DNA of 64,000 bases from Paramecium pentaurelia (taxonomy: Eukaryota > Ciliophora > Oligohymenophorea > Peniculida > Parameciidae): positions 550,551 to 614,550 of the forward strand of contig CAJJDO010000035.1 in NCBI GenBank assembly GCA_905183005.1. The letters run 5' to 3'. Under the pieces are notes generated by a model. That model was not told the origin of the DNA. It made no database searches and saw only the letters and a list, made by a program, of their open reading frames with translations. Position 1 is the stretch's first letter. Each line of letters begins with the position of its first letter. Of this stretch, positions 12,613 through 25,592 are shown in pieces. The translations under genes were made by a program, and so were the position numbers.

Positions 12613-13787
12613 ATGAGTAATCGTTAAAAATAGAATGTAGATTAATTACTTTATGAGGATCAAATTAAGTTTGATAATAAAAATGCTTTATTAAGGAATA
12701 AAGAATCGCCAAAAAAAAATTTCAACTATAACTTATCCCCATAAAACGATTAAAAGCCTGAACTTTATAACTTAGAATCAAAATTACAATAATCTACGAT
12801 AAAGATAAAATAAATTAAGCAAATAAAGCTTTCATTTATAGATAACAATATTTATGAACAATTAAAATCAACTTACACAGAAGATAATAAATAAAATGAA
12901 ATTCCAAATAAAAAAACTGATATTGAACCTATCAAACATGAAACAAAAGGGTATATTCGATAAATAAAATAAGATAAAAATAGAAGATTGAAAGTTTTCA
13001 AGCATTTGAAGGATTTATATAATAATACTTCAGGTTTGAGAAATGTAGAAGAATAATATAAAAATTATGTAAGAGAAATAGAGGATAAAGCAGCTTTGGA
13101 TAAGAATTATAGCTTAAATTTAAAAAACAAAAAAATTGTAGGTGAAGTATGTAATGCTTATATCCAAGTCAGAGGAGATGGAAACTGTTTTTATACAGCA
13201 TTTGGTTTCTAATTCCTTTATCATTTGCTTTTTTCATATTCTGATTAAGAATTTGCTGAATTCATTCATAGAATTTAGAATTAAAAAATGAGATTTAGAA
13301 TTTAATATATCAAATAATAAATAGATGATTAGTCTATTGAAAAAGATTTGTTTGAGGAATTTATATATATATTAGAGGAACTAAGATCAATAGAAATGGA
13401 AAATAGATTTATGAAACTCAAAGAAGAATTTGCTAAATGGTAAATTAATGAAAATGGCGATGGTTTCTTATATTGTTTACAGACTTTATTCTTTAGAAAT
13501 TTGAGTTATTACTTTTTAGAGTAAAGTGATTTCAAAGATGTTGTTTTAGATAAAGAAAATTTATTAATATGGGAAGAAGAGTGTAACACAAATGAAGTAA
13601 TTATAAATTTATTGGCAGAATAATTAAAAATGTAATAAATTTAATAGTTATAATTAGTCATATAAAATTATTATTTCTAGAGAATGAAGTAATATTAAGG
13701 GAATATGAACAACATAATAAAAATATAATAATATTACTTATAAAACCTGGACATTATAATATAGGATGGAATTTAAAATAATAATGA
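12613..13787 (+). CDS. otubain-like deubiquitinase (peptidase C65)
   Basis: About 382 aa from ATG 12613. The catalytic Asp-Cys block VRGDGNCFYTAFGFQFLYHLL matches otubain 'RPDGNCFYRAFGF'. The catalytic His block LLIKPGHYNIGW matches 'LLYRPGHYDILY'. Joining them needs one 26-nt intron at 13632-13657, after which AEQLKIHIKLLFLENEVIL leads into the His block. About 170 residues before the catalytic domain are K/Q/N-rich and look disordered, longer than in human OTUB1. Otubains cleave ubiquitin chains in the cytosol or nucleus. The stop is TGA 13785-13787, convergent with the isoleucyl-tRNA synthetase gene 241 bases away. Confidence 0.85.
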
Positions 13788-14028
13788 ATTAATATTTATC
13801 ATAATTATCTTAATAATTGTCCAAATTTTTGGATATTTTAATTAAATCAATATATAAATTTTATTAGTCTATATTAATTAAAGTAATTATTTAATTTTTT
13901 ATAATAAAATAAAAATATCATTCAAATTAAATTCACTTCAAAAAGAATTATTAATTTTCTTATTTAAATATATTAAATATTAGATATTACATTAATCAAA
14001 ATATTAATAATTTTTAGATGTATAATAC

Positions 14029-17000
14029 TCATTATGGTACTGTATAATGTTCAGGGCCAAGTGTAACTTTTTTACCATCCATTGTAAATTCAATATTTTA
14101 TTATAAATTTGGTAATATCAATAATGTTCTTATAATTGTATCAACTTCTTTTTCATTATATGATTCCTAAAAATATCAAAATAAATTCTTACCAATAATT
14201 TTTATTTATTAAAAATAGGAGAATATTTAGTGATCACAATACTAAATTTATGGTTATCTACATCAGTATCCTCTTTACCAATTACATTTAAAAATTAATG
14301 TTTTTAATCTGAAGAGTATATTGGTTTCTTAATTTAGTTTTTGATCCATGTAATTCCAGATTAAACTGCATTTGATAATTCAGATTCAGCTTCAAATTAA
14401 TAAAAGATAAGGATTTTATCTTCTAATTATAAGCCAAGCTTCTTTCTTAATTTTTAAATTCTATTTGTGAATTCTCTTGCCAATCCAAGATTTTTGAGTT
14501 CTTGAGTCTATGATGGATCTAAAATAATAGAGAATCCTTCTTCAGTTGCAAATAATAATTATTTATGTTTTTCAGTGTTAAATTAATCAGTTATTTTAAC
14601 ATGTTTTAATAATAATTCGCAATCCATTTCTACTTCAATATATTCAACATTCTTTTTACCCTTTTTAGCCTTAGGATCTGGTTATTATTAAACTTATTCT
14701 TCAACCTTTTTTTCTTTCTTAACTTTTACTTTGAGTTACAATTTACCTTCTGTTTTGAGTGTACGGATTTATTCTTAAGTGAAATTACGAACTTATTAAA
14801 TTAGATCTGGTCCAAATTTATCTTTCAATTCTTATCCACAAATTTTATTATCAGGTTCAGCCTTAAGTTAAATATATTATTCAATATTCTTTTCAACTAA
14901 AACAGAAGGAGTGTTGATTTCCTCTTCTATGTATTTAGATAAGAATTAAACACTTTAAAGTAATTATTCATCTGTAGCCAAGATTGTTAAACTATTAACT
15001 GGTTATTTTAAACTTAATTTATGAGCTTCTCTTAATTTTCTTGCAGATTCAACAACGATTTGCATTTTTTCAACTTAAGATTCAATTTTAGGATCAATCA
15101 ATTCTTTTCTGACTTCAGGAATTTAAAGAAAATGAATTGATTCTTAATTCATTTTACCTTAAGGAATACATTTCTTAAGATTTTAATAGAAAGATTCTGT
15201 AATGAATGGAACATATGGAGACATCAAAAGAGTGATTTTTAAGAGAACATCAAATAATACATTTAAACTTACAACCCATTCTTAATGTCCTTAATCTCCC
15301 TTAATTCTACTTCTATTCAATCTTACATACCAATTAGTCAATGTATCTAAATAACTAACTAATCTAGGTACTATAGTGTAAAGTCTATATGCTTCCATTT
15401 CATTTCTAACAAATTCAACTAATGTTTGACTACTTGATACAATCCACTTATCCATAGTATTATCACCTTTTGTTATAGCATTTTCATCAAATAAAAACTT
15501 ACCTTAAATACTTTCATATCTTTGTAAATTTTAAATCAAAAATCTATAAGCATTATACCATGGTAAAAATACATTCTTAATAACTTCTTAAACACCATCC
15601 TTACTAAAATTTAATGGTTGAGCTTTAACCAATCCACTATTAATTAAGTACAATCTCATAGCATCAGCACCATATTAATTAATAATTTCAACTTCAGGAT
15701 CAGGATAATTCTTTTTACTTTTTGACATCTTTTCACCTTTTTCATTTAATACAATTCCATTTACAATTAAATTCTTATAAGGAGTATCATCACGTAAAGC
15801 AGTTGCAATAACATTCAATGTATAGAACCAACCTCTTGTTTAATCTAATCCTTCAGCAATGAAATCAGCTGGGAATATATTTTCAAATAACTCTTTTCTT
15901 TCAAATGGATAATGTTATTAAGCAAAAGGCATAGATCCACTTTCAAACCAACAATCAAATACTTCTTCAATTCTTCTTAATACACCTTTTCCTTATTTGC
16001 TTGGAATTGTAATATGATCAATATATTCTCTATGAAGATCTGTTATGTTTTCAACACCAGAAAGTTATCTCAATTCTTCAATAGAACCAATACAAACACT
16101 TTCTTCAAAATCATCACTTACCCAAATTGGAATAGGATTACCCCAAAATCTATTTCTACTGAAACACCAATCTTGTGCATCATCTAACCAATTATTAAAT
16201 CTTCCATCTTGAATTGATTATGGTACCCATCTAGCCTTTTTATTATTAACAACAAGTTTATCCTTAATTGCTGTTACTTTAATAAACCAACAATTAACAG
16301 CTTTATAAATTAATGGAGTTTAAGATCTCCAACAATATGGATAATTATGTTAAACTTATCCATCTTTTATTAATCTACCATTATTTTTAAGTGTTTTTCT
16401 AATTTCTTTATCTGCTTCTTTCACTTACATTCCTGAGAAATCTTTTACTGATTCCAAAAATCTTCCACTTGAATCAATAGGTACTAAAGGATCAGATGGA
16501 GTAATAATGCCAGCCTTTAAACATGTTTTGTAATCATCATCACCAAAACCAGGTGCACAATGTACAATACCAGTACCATCATCACTAGTTACAAAATTGG
16601 CAGCTAAAACTCTATAACATCCTTATTCTCTTCTTTCAGGAAAATAATTGAATAATGGAACATATTCAGTACCTACTAATTCAGAACCCTTGAATTTTTA
16701 CACTACTTCATACAATTTAGCATCATTATACAATTCAACAATTCTTGATTCTGCTAAAATGTAATGAGTATTAGATGCTTTATCAAGTAATTTAACATAA
16801 TCAAAATCTGGATGAACAGCTAAAGCTAAATTACTAGGTAATGTCCATGGAGTTGTTGTCCAAGCAACAAACTTAGTTGTCTCATCATTAACTTAAGGAA
16901 AAGTAACAACAATAGCAGGATCCCAGACATTTTTATAATTCTATTAGGTTTCGAAATTGCTTAGAACAGTGGAACACCCATTAGAATATGGCATCACTTT

Positions 17001-17619
17001 ACATCCTCTATATACTAATCCTTTCTCCCACATTTATTTGAAAACCCACCAGACACTTTCCATAAAGGATGTATCCAATGTTTTATAATCATTATCAAAA
17101 TCAATCCATCTTCCTGTTCTTCCAATTATTCTTCTCCATTCAGATGCATATCTCATAACTATTGATCTGCATTCATGATTATATTTATCAATACCCATCT
17201 AATCATATAATATAAATTTTATACCTTTAAAATATCACCTCTATGTTAAATATTTAAAGTTTTATCAATTTCATGTTCAACTGGTAATCCATGACAATCC
17301 CATCCAAATCTTCTCTCTACATACCTTCCATTCATTGCAAAATATCTGCACACAACATCCTAAATTTTATTACAAAAATTATACTTTAATTGTACCAGCA
17401 CACATATGACCATAATGAGGTAATCCAGTAGCAAAAGGTGGTCCATCATAAAATGTAAAACGTGGACAATCTTTTGTCAATTCCAATTATTTATGGAAAG
17501 CATTGATCTATTCCCAATATTTTAAGATTCTGACTTCCTCTTCTGGGAAATTTGGTCTTTCGACAACTATTAATTAAATCTAAATCACTACCATTAGTGA
17601 AATCTGTCTTCTAAGCCAT
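14029..17619 (-). CDS. isoleucyl-tRNA synthetase, cytosolic type
   Basis: Class I aminoacyl-tRNA synthetase charging tRNA-Ile. The HIGH motif appears as PPFATGLPHYGHMCAG near 17400 and the KMSKS loop as KGEKMSKSKKNYPDPEVE near 15740, followed by GADAMRLYLINSGLVKA, which is typical of eukaryotic cytosolic IleRS. The length of about 1150 aa fits that class. The start at 17619 (MAQKTDFTNVVERPNFPEEE) needs a 25-nt intron immediately downstream; other introns of 25-26 nt are visible near 17200, 17365 and 14185. Translation ends VTLGPEHYTVPQ then TGA at 14029-14031. An essential housekeeping gene, so its integrity argues the window is from a functional genome. Confidence 0.95.
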
Positions 17620-17709
17620 ACACAAAAATGTTAAGAAATTTTAGATTTTAAATTAAATCCTTTAAATCATCATAAGGATAGTATTTGTATGACCAATTTA
17701 TATTAATAT

Positions 17710-18788
17710 TCATAATTCCGCATCATATAGTCCATCATTAAAGTTTTCAATTGAATAGAATCGACATGTCATTATTCTCCCTCCAAACACTCTTTAATCT
17801 GCTGCCAAAAATGCTGCCATTGCTTCCTCATTACTATTATCATTCAATATATCTTACTTTGCATATTCAATGAACACTCTCACTTGTATGTCCTCCTCTA
17901 ATTCAGATCTTACATGAACATGAATTTTCTTAATGTACCCATATTTCCCTAACTCTGCCTTTATTTCATCCTTAAAATATTCATCAACGTCTTTTGCTGT
18001 TATAGCATTCAACAATACTAATATATTTGTGGGCTATCTATCAATGAATATTCCTATACTATTTATGTTATTCAAATGTTTTTCTAAACACTACATTTTA
18101 TGGAAGCAAATCTGTAAAATCTAATGAACTGACTTCAATCACTCCAACACTATTTGAAGTCTTTATCACTTCTATTGGATTCTAAATACCCTAATTGTAT
18201 TTCCCCAATCCTAAACCAAATTTATATCCAAATTTCTCCATCATTTTCAATGCTTTCTCTTCTCCAGATCCCAATTCTACCTCATTATAAGAAGGCTCTG
18301 TCTCTTCTTCTATTTATTATGGCTATGGTTGTTCATTTTATGTTTCAGATTGATTCATTTATCTTTTCAATTCCTCATAATCATTAGGTCTACTTGGATC
18401 ATACTCTTAAGGCTTATTTACTATTGGAGTTAATTTTGTTGAATTCTTGCAAACACGAAGAATGCTACTCAACTTATTATTTAAATGTAATAAGTCCTAT
18501 TATTATTATTGACTAAATATTTACTTTACTAGCTGGAAGCTACTATGGTTATTATTATTGTTATTAGACTTATTGAGTCTATGATTATTAAACTTGATTA
18601 GTTGTAACACTCTATTGCGAAGGAGCTGTTTCTACTATTTATGTAGGCTCCACTTCTTATTATATTTCAGCGAAGAAATTTTGCATAGCTGCATTAATCT
18701 AAGCATTCTCAACAGGTTAAGACCTAAATTTTGGAACTGGAGGAGGCATTTTTTTTCTTTAAGGTTCCTTACATTCCATTTCATTCAT
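17710..18788 (-). CDS. RBM17: splicing factor RBM17/SPF45 homologue (G-patch plus UHM)
   Basis: 342 aa after removing introns at 18497-18524 (28 nt) and 18038-18059 (22 nt). In order: an N-terminal segment PPPVPKFRSQPVEN; a Q-rich linker; the family signature YDPSRPNDYEELKRQ; a G-patch EKFGYKFGLGLGKYNQGIQN; and a C-terminal UHM with ILVLLNAITAKDVDEYF and the hallmark RVFGGRIMTCRFY. This order is specific to SPF45/RBM17 (DRT111 in plants), a second-step spliceosomal factor that binds U2-type branch-point proteins through the UHM. The start at 18788 (MNEMECKEPQ) is the first ATG; the internal MPPPVPKFRS is an alternative. Of interest in a genome whose introns are only about 25 nt. Confidence 0.93.
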
Positions 18789-19112
18789 TTTATATATTTG
18801 AACAATAATATTATTTAATTAAATATAATTATGTTTATACTACTTCTGGCTGAATAAGTGAATAATCAAAGAGTAGATCACTATTATTCAGAAACCTTAA
18901 TAAAATTTATACTATTTTAATTTACTATTTTCAACTAAGTTTTTGCATAATATAATTATTATTTTTACATATAAATATCTATCCAAATATTCTTTAGCTT
19001 AATATACTTAATCAATAGTATTCTTTTTAAGATTTTATATTATTTTTGAGTTTGAAATTGAATTAAATGTTTAAATAGAAGCATAATTAAATTATTAATA
19101 TTATTTCAAAAA
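18789..19112. other. intergenic, AT-rich
   Basis: 324 bases between two minus-strand genes. No open frame with coding composition and no recognisable element; presumably holds the RBM17 promoter and the 3' region of the lipid-binding gene upstream of it. Confidence 0.45.
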
Positions 19113-22072
19113 TCAACTTGATTTCTTTTTCTTTTTATTTTTATTCCCAAGTTTTTCTCTAAGTTATTTATCTTTTCTTTGATCAACTTCCATTTACTCT
19201 TTAATATCTTAACCTTTCGACATATCTTTCATTTTCATATATAATAAGTCCAATCTATAGAGACAATCAGATGGCAAGGGACTTGATTCTAACTCGAGAA
19301 TATATGGTCTAAAGAAATGATTATATATAATTACCTATGAACTTCAATATCCCAATATGTAACATTATCAAATTATAAAAATGAAGTCCATCTACCTTTA
19401 ATATTGATATTATATGTATCCAAAATTTCTTAAGGTAATATTTTTAATTTTATGCCTGAATTAGTTTTGTGAGCTTTTAAACATTTTTAAATACATTCTG
19501 GTGTGACTTTACAAATTTTCCCAATAAATTAATCTATTTTTTAAGATGAAGAACTAAAAAATCCAGCATTTTTATCCTTTGGATTGAATGTAATTTCTAC
19601 TAATAATTAATGTTCAGGTTAAAAACAATAACTTCTTTTATGACAATTAACACTTCTTTATCCTAATAAAACTCCATATAACATAAATGGCTAGGCCATA
19701 TAATAAAATTTAAGATTAGTATTTTAGAAATGTATTTAAGAATGTCCTTGTTATTCACCAGCCAAACTATTAGTTCCCATGTTAACCAAAGGACAGAATG
19801 ACCCAAACAATTTATAACCTCTTCCATACATAATATAATTAGAAATAGGAGGATGATGTGAAGTTTACTCTAAATATATAGGACATCCTTTAATTCTACC
19901 CTCAAATGTTTCTCCAATGATTGGGTTGAATGGCTTTTCTTATTGAACTCCCATCATAAAACTTGCCAAATGAAATGAAACTGTGAGCTTTAATTATTCA
20001 AAAATATCTGTAGTTTAAGCAGCTTTTTCAAGAAAAACAGGAGCATGTCCTTGACCTCTAGCCATTCTCTCTAAAAATGATCTAGCTTCAAAAACTTAAA
20101 TTGGTAATGAGACAGACATTAAGGATTTTCCACTTAATAAATTTGATCCCATTCTTTTGATTATATCTAATAAGACACTTCTTTAATCACTGATTAATTT
20201 TTTATTTGTATATATAAGTCCTCCTTTTTTTGGATCAACTTCATAATATTTAGTCAGTAAGAAATGACCATCTTCTTTGGTTGTTTCTAGAAACTTTTCC
20301 AAACCAGGAAGTATATTTTAATTAAATTATCTTTAAATTGATCTTTAAATAAATTATCCTGTCTAAACCAAATCTAAAATTTCTTTATATTCTTGAAGTG
20401 ATTGTTGTTAATGTTGTTCAGATGTAATTCTTTATACTTCAGGTACTAATTGAATAAAGGATATCTACAAATTATCAATATCGTCGTCAGCATTCTTAAT
20501 TAATACATGTTCAGTTTATTATTTAATATAATTATCTGCTTGAAGTATTTAATTATCAATATTTTCTAAATTGAGTAGAAATCTTTTCATTACTTCTTCT
20601 CCTTTTTCTCTATTTTCACACTCTAAATATATGTCTTCAATAATTTAAGCTTTAAACTTATCTTCTTGTTTTGCTTAAATAAGAACACATGATCTAGTAA
20701 TCTTAAATTCATCAGTTCCTTCAGCTTTATCCTTATCAATTTGATTATGATGTATCTCATTCCCAATATATTTTTTCATAATACAATATGCATTTTCATC
20801 TATTTAAAAATGCTTTTATGTATATATCAATCTAATCTTCTCATTTTAATTAAGTGTATGTGATTTTGGTTATTTTGAGAAACTCTCCTATGAAAAGAAT
20901 TCATGTTCTATATCCTTTTAACTTTAAGGCTTATTTTATTTAAGTTGATTATTTTAAAACTTTTCCCCCATATCAAATTCTGTGTAAATAATTGCACAAT
21001 CCTTCTTAGTTGGAAATACTTAATAAATAGATACTTAAGGGTTCCAATTGTCTCCAAATGTGTGTATTGATAATTCCTATTATATCAAAACATGGTTACA
21101 TCGAAAATCCTCGCAGGAGGCATTTCTGATTTTAAAAAGAATCTCATATGCAATTAATCATTAGGGTCTTAGTATAGTTATTTGGTTTAAGATTAAAATA
21201 AAACTTTAAATGAATGGATATCCGAAAATCCTTATAAATTCTCTAAAGTATTTTCTAATATTATCTCAATGTCATTCTTGTTGTTATAACAGTATTTACT
21301 TATAAAAATTAAGGTAATAATGGAATGATCTATCTCATTCGAGAAACTTAACTTGGCTTTATTGCCATTGAAGGAACTCCTTGATTTATAACTCTTTCTG
21401 ATTCAGGCATAAATTAATCCCACTCTTACAATTTTTTCTCTTTCTTTTCTTTTGTTATTTGCATTGCCAAATATTTCCCATTAAAAAAATCATACCATTA
21501 TAATGCTTCTGATTGGTTATTCCAACCAAATCTAGCTAATTTTGGTTCAATTTCTTATGGAGTTTTGAACTTTATTGCCCATTTCCCTTGATGAAATGCA
21601 ACAGGATGGATAATATAATTTTGAATTAACAACTACTTTTATGTTTAACCCTTGACGTCAATATACCTGAGTATCTCTCTATATATCATGCCCTTACCTA
21701 TTATTTTAAATCATATATTAAAAGCCTTTCTCCCCATCCCTTTAATACACCACTCTCTTTAAATGCACTACAACTCATTAAGGCATTCTTATTATTATCT
21801 AACATTCTTAAAATTAAATTTATAATATATAAAGTAAATATCAAATGATTTCTAACATATTCTTTATTAATGCTGATAAAATATTATAAATATATTCTAT
21901 GGAACAAGCTTTTTAATACAATTCTTTGCAGTTCATAGATATCAAATTCTAATAAACACAAATCTAATCCAAAATCCTTGATAACTCCTTTCTCTTTCAA
22001 AATATTCGTTAATCCTATAATCAATTAATCTTTTGGTTCTTCATTCAAAACATAAAAAAAATGTTGTTACAT
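19113..22072 (-). CDS. oxysterol-binding protein-related protein with PH domain
   Basis: Lipid-transfer protein of membrane contact sites. The ORD fingerprint EQTSHHPPISNYIMYGRG lies near 19870, with the family's downstream segments, and the tail ends in a Lys run at TGA 19113-19115. The N-terminal half has a PH domain: SGVLKGWGERLLIYDLKQQ, ILRYIDVKGQTQKQ, NYIIHPVAFHQGKWAIKF. A 23-nt intron at 21675-21697 splits the PH domain and contains an out-of-place ATG (21689) that makes the 3' part look like a separate gene. Splicing gives one frame from MQQHFFYVLNEEP (ATG 22072). About 100 residues before the PH domain are helical and unrecognised. A further intron of 26 nt is visible at 19309-19334. 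Confidence 0.88.
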
Positions 22073-22389
22073 TCTTTTAATAATTAAAATCCATACTCAA
22101 TTTCCAAACATTAATGAGTTAAACAATAGTATTTTAAAGATCAATTTCAATTACTATCTGCAATTATGCTAAAGGAATGTAGTTAATATTCACAAAATAT
22201 AAGATCCTTGCGTATTACTTAAATTATTTAGTATATTTAATATTAATTAACATGAGTGTAATTCAAATTATTGAGGATCCCTTGATATAGTTCTAAAATA
22301 ATAAATTTGAATTTAAAAATTCTAATGATGCATTTACATTTTGAAACAAGTTTAACATAGATTTAAAATATTTAATTTACTTGATTTAA
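22073..22389. other. intergenic
   Basis: 317 AT-rich bases between the OSBP-related gene and a small minus-strand gene. I see nothing in it. Confidence 0.4.
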
Positions 22390-22677
22390 TCAATTCTAAT
22401 TGTTAAGTGTTAATAAATTCGGTTTTTAATTTTCTCTAAAAAATTCTATTAAATTGAAATTTCCAATATTCTATTTTTGCTTTAAATTCTTAATCTCTAG
22501 TTCTAATTTTGCTATAACTAATTTAATAGAAATATAAATGTCTTCAACATCTTCCATAAGATCATCAATACAATTTGAAAGGTGAAATTAGAATACTATG
22601 ATTTCAAGATAGATATCACCTTTTTAAAATTTAAATACTAAATGAAGCATTATTTTATCTTCAAATAATTTAAACAT
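22390..22677 (-). CDS. small hypothetical protein, at least 95 aa
   Basis: Continuous frame from ATG 22677 to TGA 22390-22392, reading MFKLFEDKIMLHLVFKFQKG and later CIDDLMEDVEDIYIS and AKLELEIKNLKQKQ, a short coiled-coil-like end. Codon use looks real. The frame stays open upstream of the ATG (FLFPKIIQSFVDS), so an upstream exon with a small intron is likely and the true start may be beyond 22730. No family is recognised. Confidence 0.4.
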
Positions 22678-23209
22678 ACTATCCACAAAAGATTAGATAA
22701 TTTTAGGGAATAAAAATTATTAATCCAAGGATAGAAATAGTAATCAATTTAGAAAGAAATCAATGAACCTATGCTTTCAAAGAAAACAATTTAAACAGAG
22801 CCAAAATGAAATACAGTATCATTGAATGCTGAATGATATTCTAATGTTATAACCAAAAAAATTCTACAAACATAATATTTATCAATATTCTTAATAAAAT
22901 TAAATAGTTTACAATTCGCAAAATTTCTTAAGGATTATATCAATCTTAATAAATATACTTATAAGCAAATATAAACTATTAATTTATTTAATAAATTGAA
23001 GATTTATTGAATAAATGGACAATTGATAAAACTAAAATTTATATAACAATAAATATATAATAAAAATATAGATAGGAAATTCATAAAATTGATTATAGAT
23101 TAAACATTAAGTATAGGAGTTTAGACACATAAAGGATTTATATATTATGATTTAAATTATTTCAAAAAATATAAGGATTACATTAATTAAAAATTACTCT
23201 AAGTAAATT
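22678..23209. other. spacer, may hold the 5' exon of the small minus-strand gene
   Basis: 532 bases. The left 200 bases have higher G+C and minus-strand frames with coding-like content (for example HSAFNDTVFHFGSVQIVFFE), but I could not splice them cleanly to the gene at 22390-22677. The right part is AT-rich and must hold the promoter of the plus-strand gene at 23210. Confidence 0.35.
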
Positions 23210-25250
23210 ATGAATAAAAAGTAAGAATCATTTACTAGAGTACTTAAAGAGAAGATAAAACTTATGGATATTTTTGGTTAATCCATATAATTAAGTTTTA
23301 GATAAGAAGAGCAACATACAACTTTTGTTGGGGGAGTAGCTTCAATCTTCGTATTGGCGACAATTATCAGTTTTTTCTATTCAAACATTATTGGATTTTT
23401 TACAATGAATTAAGTCAAATCCTCAACAGAAATGATTTTTGAAGATGATCCTGGAATTATTTAATTGAATTCTAATTCCTTTATGTTTGCTATTTAAATT
23501 GAGCATGACAATTTTGTTGATACACCCTACTTTAATATTACTGTAGAATAGAGACATTATAAAAATCAAAATGGCACTCTTACAAAACTACCTAATGAAT
23601 ATATTGATTTAGTAATATGCACTTAAGATCATTTTTAATAAATATTTTAGTCTTCTAATATTGATTATGCAGAGTAATTCAAAGATTTAAACATGACTAA
23701 CTTCCTTTGTCCCAATATTTAAAAAAATAATGTTTGGACAGTAGGTGGTGCATATACAAGTAAAAGTCTTAATTAAATTAGGTTCTGATTATTATTTCTT
23801 AAAATTTTCAGTTACTACTTGTGTAAATGATTCATATAGTAATTTCTCATGGAAACCAAAATGCAAAACTTAGGATGAAATGTTTACTTAGTTAAAAGCT
23901 TAGGGTTCCTTTAGATTTCAACTATTCACTACAAATTTTGTATTTAAATATACTAATTGAAAGATTGTAAATCCAGATTCCCCATAAGAGTATATTACTC
24001 CTTACTTGGCTATTGAACAATTTTACACATTTGTACCAAATCAAATGTTTGTTTAATCTGATATTTTTGTTAGGGAAAAAAGAATTAATACAGATAAAGG
24101 AATTTTAATGTATCCTATGAATGTTGAAGAAACTATAGCCTATCGAGAACATATGGATAGTAGGTAATAATTTGAAATCGGAGGACTCAATAGTAATTAT
24201 TTTGCTGCCTTCTATTTATAGAGAAGTCCTTTTAGTTATAATATATCTAGAAGTTTTGTAACTCTAGATGAATTGTTAAGTTATTTGGGAGGATTCTCAT
24301 AATTTATGACTGTGATTTTAGGAATGATAATCAATGTATACAATAAATAGAGTCTTTTGTTGTAGTTGGCAAATGATTTATATGAATTTAATTTCCAAGA
24401 ACAATAAGAAAATACTAGAGCTTTTATATCAAATTTGTTATAGCAATCAAGACATGGAAGAGAAATGATTAAACAAAAAGGTCATATTAAAGAATTAAAG
24501 ATCCATTCAATCAATCCTTTTACATCTAAGCCTCCAATGGATTAAAAAGTTTCTCAAATTATATCACCTTAAAGAACTCAGAATTAGTTTATTTAGATTT
24601 CATCAACACGGTAACTTTAGAGCATTAAAGAGAAGACTTATGATTAATATGAAAAATTCAAATAATTAATGATAAATTAGAAAAAATTAACTTTAGGTTT
24701 TAGGATATTATTAGGCGATCTTTTGCCATTTGAGTGCTTCTAGGACCCTGAAAGTGTTCTTTTTAAAAAGGCTATGTATTTTTCATCTTTCAATATTTTA
24801 GGAGTCAAGTCAGCAAAGAACTAGATATACGTTTTATCATGAATTAATTACATGAAATCACAAAACTAAAAAAAGTTATATTCAACAGAGAATAATTCTA
24901 ACTTTTTAATTTTAGCCATAAACCAACAATAAGTTTAATAAAAGAAAAGAAAAATCGATTATCATCAAAGTAATAAATAATATAATATATTTAGATTCTT
25001 TTATTTGGGTGAAGAGGAAGCAATTAATAACGAATTATAAAATTAATATAACACATTAGTATAAGCATATTCCAAATTAACATCTTGTGATACATAATTC
25101 TCAGATGAATAGACTTAATTAAACTAAAGAATTATTGGGCTTTTGGGAAGGGATTTGCCTTTATGGATAGAAATGGAATTGCAACAAGAAAATTCAGAAT
25201 CCATAAAGGAGCCTGAACCAGATGATTTAGATGAAATTTCTAAAACTTGA
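23210..25250 (+). CDS. two-TM ciliate family protein, paralogue A
   Basis: 647 aa from MNKKQESFTRVLKE. Introns: 23760-23781 (22 nt), 23940-23963 (24 nt, carrying an in-frame TGA), 24776-24801 (26 nt), 24970-24994 (25 nt). The order is a short cytosolic lead with IFGQSIQLSFRQEEQH; TM1 GGVASIFVLATIISFFYSNI; an extracytosolic domain with paired Cys; TM2 around FMTVILGMIINVYNK; then a long cytosolic tail ending DDLDEISKT. The tail holds SQVSKELDIRFIMNQLHEIT and FNQ/LLG-type segments shared with the neighbour. No known domain is recognised. It faces a paralogue at 25593-27665, tail to tail, with three of four intron sites shared. Confidence 0.8.
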
Positions 25251-25592
25251 AATAATAATATTTCGTTAATTTGACTAAATCACTTGAATTTTTCATTAAA
25301 CTTATTTTCCTTTTCCCTTTGATCATTTTTTTAGGAGTCTATAAGTAATTGTTATTAAAAGTTCAATTCTATTTCAAATGCATCAATTAAGTTCACTATT
25401 GTTTTTCATTATTCCTTCATTCTTCTTTACCATAAATTATATTCTCTAAATCTATTTAATTATTTATTCTGAAAAACGATCAAAGAATTTATTAATAATT
25501 ACAAAATAGAAAAACAATTAGTTTAATATCTTAATATTTCCCCTTTAATTTTAATTGAATATATAATCATACAAAAAAAAAATGAAAATATT
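25251..25592. other. spacer between convergent paralogues, with a possible coding relic
   Basis: 342 bases. A minus-strand frame ending at TGA 25280-25282 reads well (VNLIDAFEIELNFQQQLLID then SQKNDQREKENKFNEKFK) for about 45 codons, but has no usable start. It may be a remnant or a very small gene. Otherwise AT-rich. Confidence 0.25.

Noticed and set aside
17933..18818. Three plus-strand ORFs of 63-77 aa
   Set aside because: They lie antisense to the RBM17 gene, whose G-patch and UHM motifs fix the minus strand as coding.
21689..22072. Separate small gene upstream of the OSBP gene
   Set aside because: A 23-nt intron joins it in frame and completes a PH domain.
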